A DNA stretch of 64,000 nt from contig NZ_OCSR01000001.1 of assembly GCF_900230185.1 (NCBI RefSeq), positions 2,976,001 through 3,040,000 on the forward strand, given 5' to 3'. Made by a program: the position numbers and the translations under genes. Shown piece by piece: positions 35,103 to 45,540 of the stretch (its first letter is position 1; every line of letters begins with the position of its first letter). Origin of the DNA: Burkholderia sp. OK233. GTDB lineage: Bacteria > Pseudomonadota > Gammaproteobacteria > Burkholderiales > Burkholderiaceae. The notes below the pieces were generated by a model. That model did not search any database. It was not told the DNA's origin and saw nothing but the letters and a program-made list of their open reading frames with translations.

Positions 35103-36102
35103 AGAGGCGCTGGCGTCCGCTGAAACGGTCGCCGCGCAGCTCAGGGATACCTCGCGCGTGGAAGCATTGGCGGCGAAGCTCGCCCAGCAACCGCGCCATG
35201 TTGCGCTGACGGTCGCGCGCGGCAGCTCGGACCATGCAGCGAGTTACTTCGCAAGCCTGACGATGAGCCGCCTCGGTGTGCCGGTCGCCTCGCTGCCGAT
35301 GTCGGTCGCGACATTGCAGCAAGCGCCGCTGCAGGTGCGCGATCAGCTCGCGCTGGCGTTCTCGCAATCGGGCAAGAGCCCGGATCTCGTCGGCACGATG
35401 GAAGCGTTGCGCAAGGCCGGCGCGTTGACGGTGGCCGCAGTGAATGCGCCAAGCTCGCCGCTGGCCGACGCTTGCGAATTTCACCTGCCGCTCGTGGCGG
35501 GTCCGGAATTGAGCGTCGCGGCGACCAAGAGCTACATCGCCATGCTGTCGATCTCCGCGCAACTGGTCGCTCACTGGCAGAAAGACGAAGCACTGCTCGA
35601 CGCGTTGAACACGTTGCCCGACGCGTTGCAGGCCGCCGGAAAGCTCGATTGGTCGAAGGCGGTGGACGAACTGCGTGGCGTCGAGCGCATGATCGTGATT
35701 GGCCGAGGTCTGGGCCTCGCGATCGCGCAGGAAGCCGCGCTGAAACTGAAGGAAACCTCCGGCATTCAGGCCGAAGCGTTTTCGAGCGCGGAAGTGCGAC
35801 ACGGTCCGATGGAACTGATCGACCGCGACTATCCGCTGCTGGTCTTCGCACCGCGTGGTCCCGAACAGGCCGGCTTGCTGCAACTCGCGCGCGACATGCA
35901 GGCGCGCGGCGCCCGCGTGCTCCTCGCTGCACCAGACGACGTGCCGGAAGCGACCCTGCCGCTCGCCACCACCGCTCATGCGGCGCTCGATCCGATCGCC
36001 GCAATCCTGTCCTTTTACGTGATGGCTGCCGGCCTTGCCGCCGCCCGCGGGCGCAATCCTGACGCGCCACGCCATCTCAACAAAGTCACCGAAACTCACT
36101 GA
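35086..36102 (+). CDS. nagB: SIS-domain glucosamine-6-phosphate deaminase (NagB-II type)
   Basis: 338-residue protein with two SIS domains (~35-180 and ~200-330), related to the isomerase half of GlmS and to NagB-II/AgaS. The glutamine amidotransferase domain of GlmS is absent, which fits deamination of glucosamine-6-P to fructose-6-P. Motifs are 'VARGSSDHAASYFA', 'SQSGKSPDLVGTM' and 'EAFSSAEVRHGPMELI'. AAGGAGA at 35074-35080 is correctly spaced for the TTG at 35086 (5 bases) but not for the ATG at 35095, so I favour the rare TTG start. Confidence 0.88.
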   Translation: MSNMLKEALASAETVAAQLRDTSRVEALAAKLAQQPRHVALTVARGSSDHAASYFASLTMSRLGVPVASLPMSVATLQQAPLQVRDQLALAFSQSGKSPDLVGTMEALRKAGALTVAAVNAPSSPLADACEFHLPLVAGPELSVAATKSYIAMLSISAQLVAHWQKDEALLDALNTLPDALQAAGKLDWSKAVDELRGVERMIVIGRGLGLAIAQEAALKLKETSGIQAEAFSSAEVRHGPMELIDRDYPLLVFAPRGPEQAGLLQLARDMQARGARVLLAAPDDVPEATLPLATTAHAALDPIAAILSFYVMAAGLAAARGRNPDAPRHLNKVTETH

Positions 36103-36140
36103 CGAGAAATCAGATGCGACGTGTCGAGGAGTCCCGCTTG

Positions 36141-38705
36141 ATGAGCCATTCTGAAGGCCATATTGTTTTGCTCGCGCCGATGACCGGTCCGGTCGTGCCG
36201 CTGGCGAATGTGCCCGACCCTGTGTTTTCGGGCGGCATGTTCGGCGACGGCATCGGCATCGATCCGCTCGAGGGGCGACTCGTCGCGCCGTGCGACGGCA
36301 CCATCACCCATCTCGCGCGCACCGGTCACGCGGTCACGCTCGCGACGGCCGAAGGCGTGGAGATTCTGCTGCACATCGGCATCGATACGGTTGAGCTGAA
36401 TGGCAAGGGTTTTGCGCCGATGGTCGCGCAAGGCGCCCATGTGCGCACCGGCGACATCCTGATCGAATTCGACCAGGACCAGGTCGCGCTGAATGCGCCG
36501 AGTCTCGTCTCGGTCATCGCGATTGCCAATTCGGATGCGTTCGAGATTGTCGAGCGCGCGCAAGACGGCATGCTGAAGGCAGGCGAAACGCCGTTGCTGA
36601 TGCTGCGCGCTCGCGGTGGCGAGGCGGCGCACGCCTCGCGCCAGGCGAGTGCCACTAACGTGACCGAAGAAGCCCGTCTGCAAGTCACGCTGGTCCACGC
36701 AGGCGGTTTGCATGCGCGGCCGGCGGCGCGCGCTCGCGAAGCGGCACGCGGTCTCGATGCGCGCGTCGAAGTGCGTTACGAAGGGCGCAAGGCGGCGATC
36801 GAGAGCGTGGTCGGTTTGCTCGGCCTCGGCGCTGGCGAAGGTGCGACTGTCGAGTTGCTCGGCGTCGGCCCGCAAGCCCAAGCTGCGATCGAAGCGATTG
36901 CCCACGAATTGACGCGTGAAGCGCACGGCGAAGTTGAAGAAAAGCCCGCACGGCAGAGCTCGCCGGCGCCGCAAGCACTTGCCCGCGCCGCGGGCGAAAC
37001 GCTCGCGCCGAATACGCTCGCGGGTGTGTGCGCGTCGCCGGGCGTCGCGGTCGGCAAGCTGGTGCGTTGGGACGATGCGGATATCGATCCGCCGGAAAAG
37101 GCGAACGGCACGTCGGCGGCCGAAAGCCGGTTGCTCGACAAGGCGATTGCTACCGTCGACGCGGACCTCGGTACGACAGTGCGCGATGCGTCGCAACGCG
37201 GTGCGGTGGGCGAGGCGGGCATTTTCGCGGTGCATCGCGTATTGCTCGAAGATCCCACTCTGGTGGACGCAGCGCGCGATCTGATCAGCCTCGGTAAGAG
37301 CGCCGGCTTTGCATGGCGCGAAGCGATCCGCGCACAGATCGCCATCCTGACGAATATCGAAGACGTGTTGCTCGCGGAACGTGCCGCCGATCTGCGCGAC
37401 ATCGAAAAGCGCGTGTTGCGCGCGCTCGGTTATACGAATGCGGCGGCACGCACATTACCGGAAGAGGCTGTATTGGCGGCTGAAGAGTTCACGCCGTCGG
37501 ATCTGTCGTCGCTGGATCGTACGCGTGTCACCGCGCTGGTGATGGCGCGCGGCGGTGCCACTTCGCATGCGGCGATTCTCGCGCGCCAGGCCGGCATTCC
37601 GGCGCTGGTGGCAGTCGGCGATGCGTTGCACGCGATCCCTGAAGGCACGCAAGTGGTGGTGAACGCCACTACCGGCCGCCTCGAATTCGCGCCGACTGAG
37701 CTCGACGTCGAACGTGCCCGTCTTGAGCGCAGCCGCCTCGCCGGCGTGCGCGAAGCGAATCGCCGTACGTCGCAACAGGCGGCCGTGACTTCCGATGGCC
37801 GCGCGATCGAAGTTGCCGCGAACATCGCCACGCTCGACGACGCTAAAACCGCCGTCGACAACGGTGCCGATTCCGTCGGCCTGCTGCGCACCGAGCTACT
37901 GTTCATCCACCGCGCCTCGGCGCCGACCATCGACGAACATCGGCAGAGCTATCAGGCCATCGTCGAAGCGTTGAGCGGCCGCACCGCGATCATTCGCACG
38001 CTGGACGTGGGCGCGGACAAGGAGGTCGATTACCTGACGCTGCCGCCCGAACCGAACCCGGCGCTCGGCCTGCGTGGCATCCGCCTCGCACAGGTGCGCC
38101 CGGATCTACTCGACGATCAGTTGCGCGGCCTGCTCGCGGTCCAACCGCTCGGCGCCGTACGCATCCTGCTGCCGATGGTCACGGATGTCGGCGAGTTGAT
38201 CCGCATCCGCAAACGCATCGACGAATTCGCCCGTGAATCGGGCCGGACCGAACCGATCGAAGTCGGCGTGATGATCGAAGTGCCGTCGGCTGCCTTGCTC
38301 GCCGATCAACTGTCGCAACACGCGGATTTCCTGTCGATCGGCACCAACGATCTGACGCAATACACGCTCGCCATGGACCGTTGCCAGGCTGATCTCGCGG
38401 CGCAAGCGGACGGCTTGCATCCGGCGGTACTGCGCCTGATCGCAGCGACCGTGCAGGGCGCGAACAAACATGGCAAATGGGTCGGCGTATGCGGCGCACT
38501 GGCGGGCGACCCGCTGGCCGTGCCGCTGCTCGTCGGCCTCGGCGTGACCGAGCTCTCGGTGGATCCGGTGTCGGTGCCGGGCATTAAGGCGCGAGTGCGC
38601 AACCTCGATTATCAGCTGTGCTGTCAACGCGCCCAGGATGCCCTGGCGCTCGAATCGGCGCAGGCGGTAAGAGCAGTAAGCCGCGAAACCTGGCCTTTGG
38701 ACTGA
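36141..38705 (+). CDS. Multiphosphoryl transfer protein: EIIA(Glc)-HPr-enzyme I fusion
   Basis: 854 residues carrying a whole soluble phosphorelay. EIIA-Glc type domain at ~10-150 has His78 (VEILLHIGID). HPr domain at ~170-255 has His191 (AGGLHARPAARA). Enzyme I at ~290-850 has His476 (GGATSHAAILARQ) and PEP-binding barrel motifs 'GADSVGLLRTELLFI' and 'VCGALAGDP'. It passes phosphate from PEP directly to NagE. ATG 36141 is preferred for the GAGGAG upstream; ATG 36114 is an alternative nine codons longer. Confidence 0.93.
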   Translation: MSHSEGHIVLLAPMTGPVVPLANVPDPVFSGGMFGDGIGIDPLEGRLVAPCDGTITHLARTGHAVTLATAEGVEILLHIGIDTVELNGKGFAPMVAQGAHVRTGDILIEFDQDQVALNAPSLVSVIAIANSDAFEIVERAQDGMLKAGETPLLMLRARGGEAAHASRQASATNVTEEARLQVTLVHAGGLHARPAARAREAARGLDARVEVRYEGRKAAIESVVGLLGLGAGEGATVELLGVGPQAQAAIEAIAHELTREAHGEVEEKPARQSSPAPQALARAAGETLAPNTLAGVCASPGVAVGKLVRWDDADIDPPEKANGTSAAESRLLDKAIATVDADLGTTVRDASQRGAVGEAGIFAVHRVLLEDPTLVDAARDLISLGKSAGFAWREAIRAQIAILTNIEDVLLAERAADLRDIEKRVLRALGYTNAAARTLPEEAVLAAEEFTPSDLSSLDRTRVTALVMARGGATSHAAILARQAGIPALVAVGDALHAIPEGTQVVVNATTGRLEFAPTELDVERARLERSRLAGVREANRRTSQQAAVTSDGRAIEVAANIATLDDAKTAVDNGADSVGLLRTELLFIHRASAPTIDEHRQSYQAIVEALSGRTAIIRTLDVGADKEVDYLTLPPEPNPALGLRGIRLAQVRPDLLDDQLRGLLAVQPLGAVRILLPMVTDVGELIRIRKRIDEFARESGRTEPIEVGVMIEVPSAALLADQLSQHADFLSIGTNDLTQYTLAMDRCQADLAAQADGLHPAVLRLIAATVQGANKHGKWVGVCGALAGDPLAVPLLVGLGVTELSVDPVSVPGIKARVRNLDYQLCCQRAQDALALESAQAVRAVSRETWPLD

Positions 38706-38802
38706 GCTCCACACGGTCCGCAACCAGCTTCGCATAGTCACTACGTATAGCTACAAAACTCAACGACGACTGTCGACAACGAGACAAGGATTGGAGGTGT
38801 CA

Positions 38803-40581
38803 ATGGATGGGAATCCGTTTCTGAAGATTCAGCGCCTGGGACGCGCGCTGATGCTGCCGATTGCAGTGCTGCCGGTTGCCGGTTTGCTGCTGCGATTGGG
38901 CCAGCCCGATGTGTTCAACATCAAGATGATCGCCGACGCCGGCGGCGCGATCTTCGATAACCTGCCGTTGCTGTTCGCAATCGGTGTGGCGGTCGGCTTC
39001 GCGAAAGACAACAACGGCGTGGCCGGTCTCGCGGGTGCGATCGGTTATCTGATCGAAATCGCGGTGATGAAGGACATCAACGATAAGCTCAACATGGGCG
39101 TGTTGTCCGGGATCGTGGCGGGTATCGTCGCGGGCTTGCTGTACAACAAGTACAAAGACATCAAGCTGCCCGACTACCTCGCATTCTTCGGAGGGAAACG
39201 CTTCGTGCCGATTGTCACCGGCGTGGTCTGTCTGGCGATAGGCATTGTGTTCGGCTACGTATGGCAGCCGGTGCAAAGCGTCATCGACACGGCCGGCCAT
39301 TGGCTGACGACCGCGGGTGCGCTCGGCGCGTTCGTGTTCGGCGTGCTCAACCGTTTGCTGCTGGTCACGGGTCTGCATCACATCCTCAATTCGCTGACGT
39401 GGTTCGTGTTCGGCAGCTTCACGCCGCCGGGCGGCGTCGCGGTGACGGGCGACCTGCATCGTTTCTTCGCGGGGGACCCGACCGCGGGCACGTTCATGAC
39501 GGGCTTCTTCCCGGTCATGATGTTCGGCCTGCCGGCCGCGTGTCTCGCGATGTATCACGAGGCACCGAAAGAGCGCCGCGCGATGGTGTTCGGCCTGCTG
39601 GCGTCGATGGCGCTCACCTCGTTCCTGACGGGTGTGACTGAGCCGATCGAATTCAGCTTCATGTTCCTCGCGCCGGTTCTGTATGCGATCCACGCGGTGC
39701 TGACGGGCTTGTCGCTGGCGATCTGTTCGGCGCTCGGGATTCATCTCGGCTTCACCTTCTCGGCAGGCTTTATCGACTACGTGCTGAACTACGGCCTGTC
39801 GACCAAGGGTTGGTGGGCGATTCCGATCGGCCTCGTGTACATGGTCGTGTACTACGGCCTGTTCCGCTTCTTCATCCGCAAGTTCAACATGGCAACGCCG
39901 GGTCGTGAACCTGCTGCCGAAGAAGAACAGATCGAGTCGTTCGCGGCTGGCGGTTTTGTGTCGCCGGTTGCGGGTGCCGCCGTGCCGCGCGCACAGCGTT
40001 ATATCGCCGCGCTGGGTGGCGCGTCGAACCTGTCGGTGGTGGATGCCTGCACGACGCGTCTGCGTCTGTCGGTGGTCGATTCCAACAAGGTCTCGGAAAG
40101 CGAACTGAAGACGATCGGTGCGCGTGGCGTGCTCAAGCGCGGCTCGACCAACGTGCAGGTGATTATTGGACCGGAAGCGGACATCATCGCTGATGAAATT
40201 CGCACGGTGATCGCACAAGGCGGTGGCGATGCGGTGAAGCCGGTGGCTGCTGCTGCGCCTGCTGTCGTTGCAGCGCCTGTGGCAGCTGCAAGCGGTGCTC
40301 AGGGCGGTCCGCTCGACCCGGATCCGTCGCGTTGGCTCGCCGTGTTCGGCGGCGCCGGCAACGTCGTGTCGTTGGATGCTGTGGCGGCAACGCGTCTGCG
40401 GATCGTCGTTCGCGATCCGTCGGCGGTTGATCGTCAACGTCTTGCTACGCTCGATACTGCATGGGTTTCGGCCGACACGTTCCACATCGTCGTTGGCGAC
40501 GCAGCGCAGCGCTATGCCGCACAGCTGGCGACACGCCTGTCGCCCGATACGGGTGCCGGTACGGTGCCGCAGCCCGCGTAA
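38803..40581 (+). CDS. nagE: N-acetylglucosamine PTS permease, EIICB with a second, degenerate EIIB domain
   Basis: 592 residues. The EIIC membrane domain (~1-365) begins 'FLKIQRLGRALMLPIAVLP' and includes 'GVTEPIEFSFMFLAPVLY'. The first EIIB domain (~390-470) has the phosphocysteine Cys416 in 'VVDACTTRLRLSVV'. An Ala/Val linker follows, then a second EIIB-like domain (~505-585) with the matching segment 'SLDAVAATRLRIVV', in which the cysteine is gone. ATG 38803 follows GGAGG. It imports and phosphorylates GlcNAc using the fusion protein upstream. Confidence 0.93.
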   Translation: MDGNPFLKIQRLGRALMLPIAVLPVAGLLLRLGQPDVFNIKMIADAGGAIFDNLPLLFAIGVAVGFAKDNNGVAGLAGAIGYLIEIAVMKDINDKLNMGVLSGIVAGIVAGLLYNKYKDIKLPDYLAFFGGKRFVPIVTGVVCLAIGIVFGYVWQPVQSVIDTAGHWLTTAGALGAFVFGVLNRLLLVTGLHHILNSLTWFVFGSFTPPGGVAVTGDLHRFFAGDPTAGTFMTGFFPVMMFGLPAACLAMYHEAPKERRAMVFGLLASMALTSFLTGVTEPIEFSFMFLAPVLYAIHAVLTGLSLAICSALGIHLGFTFSAGFIDYVLNYGLSTKGWWAIPIGLVYMVVYYGLFRFFIRKFNMATPGREPAAEEEQIESFAAGGFVSPVAGAAVPRAQRYIAALGGASNLSVVDACTTRLRLSVVDSNKVSESELKTIGARGVLKRGSTNVQVIIGPEADIIADEIRTVIAQGGGDAVKPVAAAAPAVVAAPVAAASGAQGGPLDPDPSRWLAVFGGAGNVVSLDAVAATRLRIVVRDPSAVDRQRLATLDTAWVSADTFHIVVGDAAQRYAAQLATRLSPDTGAGTVPQPA

Positions 40582-40644
40582 TGCAACGTTGAGGAGCCGC
40601 CTGCGCCGCTCCATGACTGCGTTTTTCTTCCGATGACGCAGCAA

Positions 40645-40680
40645 TAAAAAAGCGGCACCTTGAATCAAGGTGCCGCTTTT
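40645..40680. terminator. Bidirectional terminator between nagE and cydX
   Basis: AGCGGCACCTT/AAGGTGCCGCT stem with a four-base loop, flanked by A6 on the left and T4 on the right. It can serve both nagE (plus) and the cyd operon (minus). Confidence 0.9.
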
Positions 40681-40727
40681 ACGTTTACCGGCTTGAGCCT
40701 AACGGCGCGCGACCGGCAACGGATCCA

Positions 40728-40844
40728 TCAACGTGCGTTCTGCTTACCCGCTTCCAAAGGCCGACGCGTTTCCAGCCACATCACGTTGATAATGCCGAAT
40801 GCCAACGCCACGCCGATGCCGAGAAGCCAACTGAAATACCACAT
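40728..40844 (-). CDS. cydX: Cytochrome bd oxidase small subunit CydX (YbgT family)
   Basis: 38-residue single-helix protein, 'MWYFSWLLGIGVALAFGI' at the N-terminus, then 'WLETRRPLE'. This is the CydX signature. Conserved small subunits of this type stabilise the haem centres of bd oxidase. AACAGGAG is eight bases before the ATG. It lies 28 bases downstream of cydB on the same strand. Confidence 0.92.
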   Translation of the reverse strand: MWYFSWLLGIGVALAFGIINVMWLETRRPLEAGKQNAR

Positions 40845-40872
40845 CACAAACTCCTGTTATCCGTATTCCTGA

Positions 40873-42009
40873 TCAATACATTGAATGGTGATTTTCTTCG
40901 AGCGCCGCGGCGGTCACCTTGCCTCGCATCACGCGATACACCCAGCTCGTGTAGATCAGGACGATCGGCAGGAAAATGATCACGGCGATCAGCATGATCT
41001 GCAGCGTCATACGACTCGAGGTCGAATCCCATACGGTCAGGCTGCTGCGGCCGTCGAGCGAGGAAGGCATGATGAAAGGGAACATCGAGAAGCCCGCGGT
41101 CAGGATCACGCCGATGATCATCAGCGAGGTCGACAGGAAGGCGCTCTTTTCAAAACGCGAGCGCGCCAGCAACAAGGCAAGTACGCCACCCACGAGGCCG
41201 GCCACCGGCGCGATTACCATCCACGGATAGTTTGCGTAGTTGGTGAGCCACAGGCCGGGTGCGCCAATCACGTTCTTCAGCAGCGGGTTGGCCACCGTAT
41301 CGAGCGGCGCGGCATCGACGATCTGATAGCCGCCGATCATCGTGGCGATCAGTGCGCCGGCAAGCAGGAACAGCACCACGGCGGCGAGCGAAGCGATCCG
41401 CAGTGCCAGCGAAGCACGCTCGGCGACGACCTCGTCCGCCTTCATCTTCACGAAGGCTGCGCCGTGCGCGGCCAGCATCGACACGCTAACGAGCCCGCAC
41501 AGTACGGCGAACGGGTTGAGCAGGGCGAAGAAGCTGCCGTGATAGGTGACGCGCAGATCGGTGTCGAACGAGAACGGCACGCCTTGCAGCAGGTTGCCGA
41601 ACGCCACGCCGAACACCAGCGCCGGGACGAAGCCGCCGACAAACAGCGCCCAATCCCACGCACTGCGCCAGCGCGGGTCTTCACGTTTGCTGCGGTAGTC
41701 GAAGCCGACCGGCCGGAAGAACAGTGAGAACAACACCAGCAGCATCGCGAAGTAGAAGCCGGAGAACGACGCGGCGTACACCAGCGGCCACGCGGCGAAC
41801 ATCGCGCCGCCTGCTGTGATGAGCCACACCTGATTGCCTTCCCATGTCGCGCCGACCGTGTTCACGACGATGCGCCGCTCGGCGTCGGTCCTGGCGATGA
41901 ACGGCAGAAGAATCGCCGCGCCCATGTCGAAGCCGTCGGTGAGCGCGAAGCCGATCAGCAGTACGCCGATCAACACCCACCAGATCAGTTTGAGGGTTGC
42001 GTAATCCAT
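40873..42009 (-). CDS. cydB: Cytochrome bd ubiquinol oxidase subunit II
   Basis: 378-residue, eight-helix subunit of the high-affinity quinol oxidase. Typical segments are '[19 protein letters not shown]', '[19 protein letters not shown]' and '[11 protein letters not shown]'-like '[18 protein letters not shown]'. Length matches the family. It is downstream of cydA, separated by 34 bases, and upstream of cydX. Confidence 0.97.
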   Translation of the reverse strand: MDYATLKLIWWVLIGVLLIGFALTDGFDMGAAILLPFIARTDAERRIVVNTVGATWEGNQVWLITAGGAMFAAWPLVYAASFSGFYFAMLLVLFSLFFRPVGFDYRSKREDPRWRSAWDWALFVGGFVPALVFGVAFGNLLQGVPFSFDTDLRVTYHGSFFALLNPFAVLCGLVSVSMLAAHGAAFVKMKADEVVAERASLALRIASLAAVVLFLLAGALIATMIGGYQIVDAAPLDTVANPLLKNVIGAPGLWLTNYANYPWMVIAPVAGLVGGVLALLLARSRFEKSAFLSTSLMIIGVILTAGFSMFPFIMPSSLDGRSSLTVWDSTSSRMTLQIMLIAVIIFLPIVLIYTSWVYRVMRGKVTAAALEENHHSMY

Positions 42010-42043
42010 GATGATCTTTCCCTTGGAACAGAGTGGCGGCGAA

Positions 42044-43639
42044 TCATGCGGCCGTGTTGGTCGGCAGCGACTGATTCAGCGGCTGTTGTTGTTCGTGGTG
42101 ATAGCGCCCCGTGTGCAGTGACGAAGGCCCGAGTCGCGCGTACTTGAACATCAGCATGATTTCGATGATAAACAGCACCGTGTAGAACACGACGAAGCCG
42201 GCAATGCTCAGGTACAGATCGCCCGGTGTCAGGCTCGAGGCGGACAATGCGGTCGGCAGAATGCCGGCAATGGTCCACGGTTGACGGCCCACTTCAGCGA
42301 CGATCCAGCCGAATTCAGCAGCGAGCCACGGCAACGGAATCGCCCACACAGCCCAGCGCAGGAACCAGCGGCGTTTCTCCAGCAGCAGGGAGCGCTGCGC
42401 GCAAAACCAGAACGCCAGTACGAAGGTCGCAAGGAACAGGATGCCGAGGCCGACCATCAGGCGGAACGAGAAGAACACGGGCGCCACCGGCGGAATCGTC
42501 TTCTTGGCGGCCTGCACGATCTGATCCGGCGTGGCGTCGGTGACGTTCGGGGTGAACTGCTTGAGCATCAGGCCGTAGCCGAGATCCTCCTTATGCGCGT
42601 CGAAGGCGGCTTTGACTTCGTCCGTGGCGTCGCCCTGTTTAAGCCTTTGCAGCGCGGCATAGGCGAGCATGCCGTTCTTGATGCGCACTTCGTTCTGCGC
42701 CATCAGTTCTTTCAGACCGACCACCGGTTCGTCGATCGAGCGCGTGGCGATGAGGCCGAGCGCATACGGAATACGGATCGCATAGTCGGTGCGCTCTTCT
42801 TTCTGGTTCGGAATGCCGATGATCGTGAAGGGCGCGGGTGCGGGCGCCGTTTCCCATTCGGACTCGATGGCGGCCAGCTTGACCTGCTGAACTTCGCCGG
42901 TGCGGTAGCCGGATTCGTCGCCGAGCACGATCACGCACAGTGTCGAGGCCAGACCGAAGCCGGCGGCGATAGCGAACGAGCGCAAGGCGAATTCGGTGTC
43001 GCGGCGCTTCAGCAGATACCACGACGACACACCGAGCACGAACATCGAAGCGGTTACGTAACCGGCCGACACGGTGTGCACGAACTTCACCTGCGCGACC
43101 GGATTGAACAGCACCGAGAAGATGCTGTCGAGTTCCATGCGCATGGTCTGGTAATTGAAGGTGGCGCCGACCGGATTGTTCATCCAGCCGTTGGCCACCA
43201 GAATCCACAGTGCCGACAGGTTCGAGCCGAGCGCGACGAGGAACGTGACGCTCACGTGCTGTACTTTCGAGAGCCGCTTCCATCCGAAGAAGAACAGGCC
43301 GACGAAGGTCGACTCGAGGAAGAACGCCATCAACCCTTCAACGGCCAGCGGCACGCCGAAAATGTCGCCGACATAGTGCGAGTAGTACGACCAGTTGGTG
43401 CCGAACTGGAATTCCAGCGTGAGACCGGTGGTGACGCCCATCGCAAAGTTGATGCCGAACAGCTTGCCCCAGAACTGGGTCATGTCCTTGTAGATCTGTT
43501 TGCCGGTCATCACATAGACGGACTCCATGATGACCAGCAACCAGGACAGACCGAGCGTGAGCGGCACGAATAGAAAGTGATAAAGCGCCGTGATGGCGAA
43601 CTGAAGGCGCGACAGTTCTACGACTTCGCTAACGGGCAT
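42044..43639 (-). CDS. cydA: Cytochrome bd ubiquinol oxidase subunit I
   Basis: 531-residue subunit carrying haems b558, b595 and d. The N-terminus '[19 protein letters not shown]' contains a haem-ligand His. The quinol-binding Q-loop lies around residues 250-380, and the [12 protein letters not shown] tail is at the C-terminus. The ATG at 43639 has AAGGTG six bases upstream; a GTG three codons earlier lacks one. The small cydP gene overlaps its start by 11 bases. Confidence 0.96.
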   Translation of the reverse strand: MPVSEVVELSRLQFAITALYHFLFVPLTLGLSWLLVIMESVYVMTGKQIYKDMTQFWGKLFGINFAMGVTTGLTLEFQFGTNWSYYSHYVGDIFGVPLAVEGLMAFFLESTFVGLFFFGWKRLSKVQHVSVTFLVALGSNLSALWILVANGWMNNPVGATFNYQTMRMELDSIFSVLFNPVAQVKFVHTVSAGYVTASMFVLGVSSWYLLKRRDTEFALRSFAIAAGFGLASTLCVIVLGDESGYRTGEVQQVKLAAIESEWETAPAPAPFTIIGIPNQKEERTDYAIRIPYALGLIATRSIDEPVVGLKELMAQNEVRIKNGMLAYAALQRLKQGDATDEVKAAFDAHKEDLGYGLMLKQFTPNVTDATPDQIVQAAKKTIPPVAPVFFSFRLMVGLGILFLATFVLAFWFCAQRSLLLEKRRWFLRWAVWAIPLPWLAAEFGWIVAEVGRQPWTIAGILPTALSASSLTPGDLYLSIAGFVVFYTVLFIIEIMLMFKYARLGPSSLHTGRYHHEQQQPLNQSLPTNTAA

Positions 43640-43889
43640 GTTGATCACCTTGGGACGGATGCGAGGCAGGCACGGACAGCAGCGCCTGCGCGACTTGATC
43701 AGGCGGCAGCGACATATGCTCCGCCTGTGGATGATTGAAAAATGCGTACTTGAGCGCCATCAGCAGTGCGAATTTGATGGCGAGGACGATGGCGATATCC
43801 CGCGCCAGCGTCGGACCGCGCGCCCAGGCGGCGAGCCGTTTGCGCAGGCTCGAGCGAGGGTTGCTATTGCGATTCAGGGCTATGGTCAT
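43629..43889 (-). CDS. cydP: Putative cytochrome oxidase small subunit CydP
   Basis: 86-residue protein with a basic N-terminus (NSNPRSSLRKRLAAWARG), one helix (IAIVLAIKFALLMALKYAFF) and a 'NHPQAEHMSLPPDQVAQALL' tail. The helix-plus-NHPQAEHM pattern matches proteins annotated CydP, found directly upstream of cydA in beta- and gammaproteobacteria. Its stop overlaps the cydA start, implying translational coupling. Function is inferred from position. Confidence 0.82.
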   Translation of the reverse strand: MTIALNRNSNPRSSLRKRLAAWARGPTLARDIAIVLAIKFALLMALKYAFFNHPQAEHMSLPPDQVAQALLSVPASHPSQGDQHAR

Positions 43890-44241
43890 GATCGGTAGAA
43901 GGCAACTTCACACCGGTGAGTCCGGCTGGAACCAGACAGCCTGAGCGGTCTGGCGAGTGCATCCCGATTCTAGGAGCAAGGACCTTGCGCGCGTAAGTCC
44001 GGCACTGCGGCATTGGGTCGCGAACGTCGCCCCGTGCGGACAGTATTGCTATGAGGGTTGTGATACGTCAAGAAACACGTGTTTGGCGGGCATGTTCTTG
44101 AGTGAGCGAATGCGAGCGCGTTTGCGATTGAGCGCATGCATCGGCGAGTGGGCACAAAAAAGCCCTGCCTTCTTGCGAGGGCAGGGCTTTGCGGCTAAAC
44201 AGCGCGCGCCAGACAAGCCAGCACGGCTCAAGCTTTAAGTG
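43890..44241 (-). promoter_or_regulatory. Upstream region of the cyd operon, with a possible FNR/ANR-type site
   Basis: 352 bp between cydP and the end of rpoH, with no credible gene. TTGTG-N4-GTCAA at 44058-44071 keeps the outer bases of the FNR/ANR consensus TTGAT-N4-ATCAA but has two mismatches per half. It lies about 170 bp from the cydP start. The rpoH terminator occupies the right end. Confidence 0.3.
44155..44189 (-). terminator. Rho-independent terminator of rpoH
   Basis: On the minus strand, AGCCCTGCC pairs with GGCAGGGCT and is followed by six T. Confidence 0.88.
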
Positions 44242-45177
<936 letters not shown>

Positions 45178-45240
45178 GTAGGAAACTCCTTTGGAATCAG
45201 ACAAAAGCGTATTCAGTTAAAACGACTCCAGCGTTGGATG

Positions 45241-45267
45241 TTAGCACTCTGATTTATCGAGTGCTAA
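45241..45267. promoter_or_regulatory. CIRCE operator (HrcA binding site) upstream of rpoH
   Basis: TTAGCACTC, nine bases, GAGTGCTAA: a perfect 9-9-9 dyad identical to the CIRCE consensus. It lies 64 bases upstream of the rpoH start codon on the minus strand and over a plausible -10 region. Possible promoter hexamers on that strand are TTGGAT (45288-45293) and GTATTA (45265-45270), spaced by 17. HrcA is the known ligand of CIRCE. Confidence 0.92.
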
Positions 45268-45540
45268 TACTTAGAGGTCGTAGGGGCATCCAAGTTCCGC
45301 AAATTCCTATTGAAATTTTGCTTTTGATAGTCATGGTATACCTTTACGGTCGCCTGTGTGCGAGCCGTAGAACTTACCTGGCGAATGGCTTTCATTCTTA
45401 TAAATGGCCGATTTTTTCTGAAATCGAAGTGACTAATTGCGCGAATTTATCTTTATTCATACGATTCGCCGGATGTACATTATCTTTAAAATAAGCGGGA
45501 CAGTGCCCGCTGATCAACGTTCGGCTAGCTCGGGTGTGCG
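45268..45540 (+). promoter_or_regulatory. AT-rich intergenic region before pagL
   Basis: Markedly more AT-rich than the rest of the window, with no gene. It must hold the pagL promoter (plus strand) and the upstream part of the rpoH promoter. Small dyads are visible, for example CGATTT/AAATCG near 45408-45426, but no consensus sites can be named. Confidence 0.45.

Noticed and set aside
38800..40668. 622-codon open frame opposite nagE, and similar long antisense frames opposite coxB (20187-21878) and ctaD (21872-23488)
   Set aside because: All mirror well-identified membrane or periplasmic proteins, with the biased composition expected of shadows.
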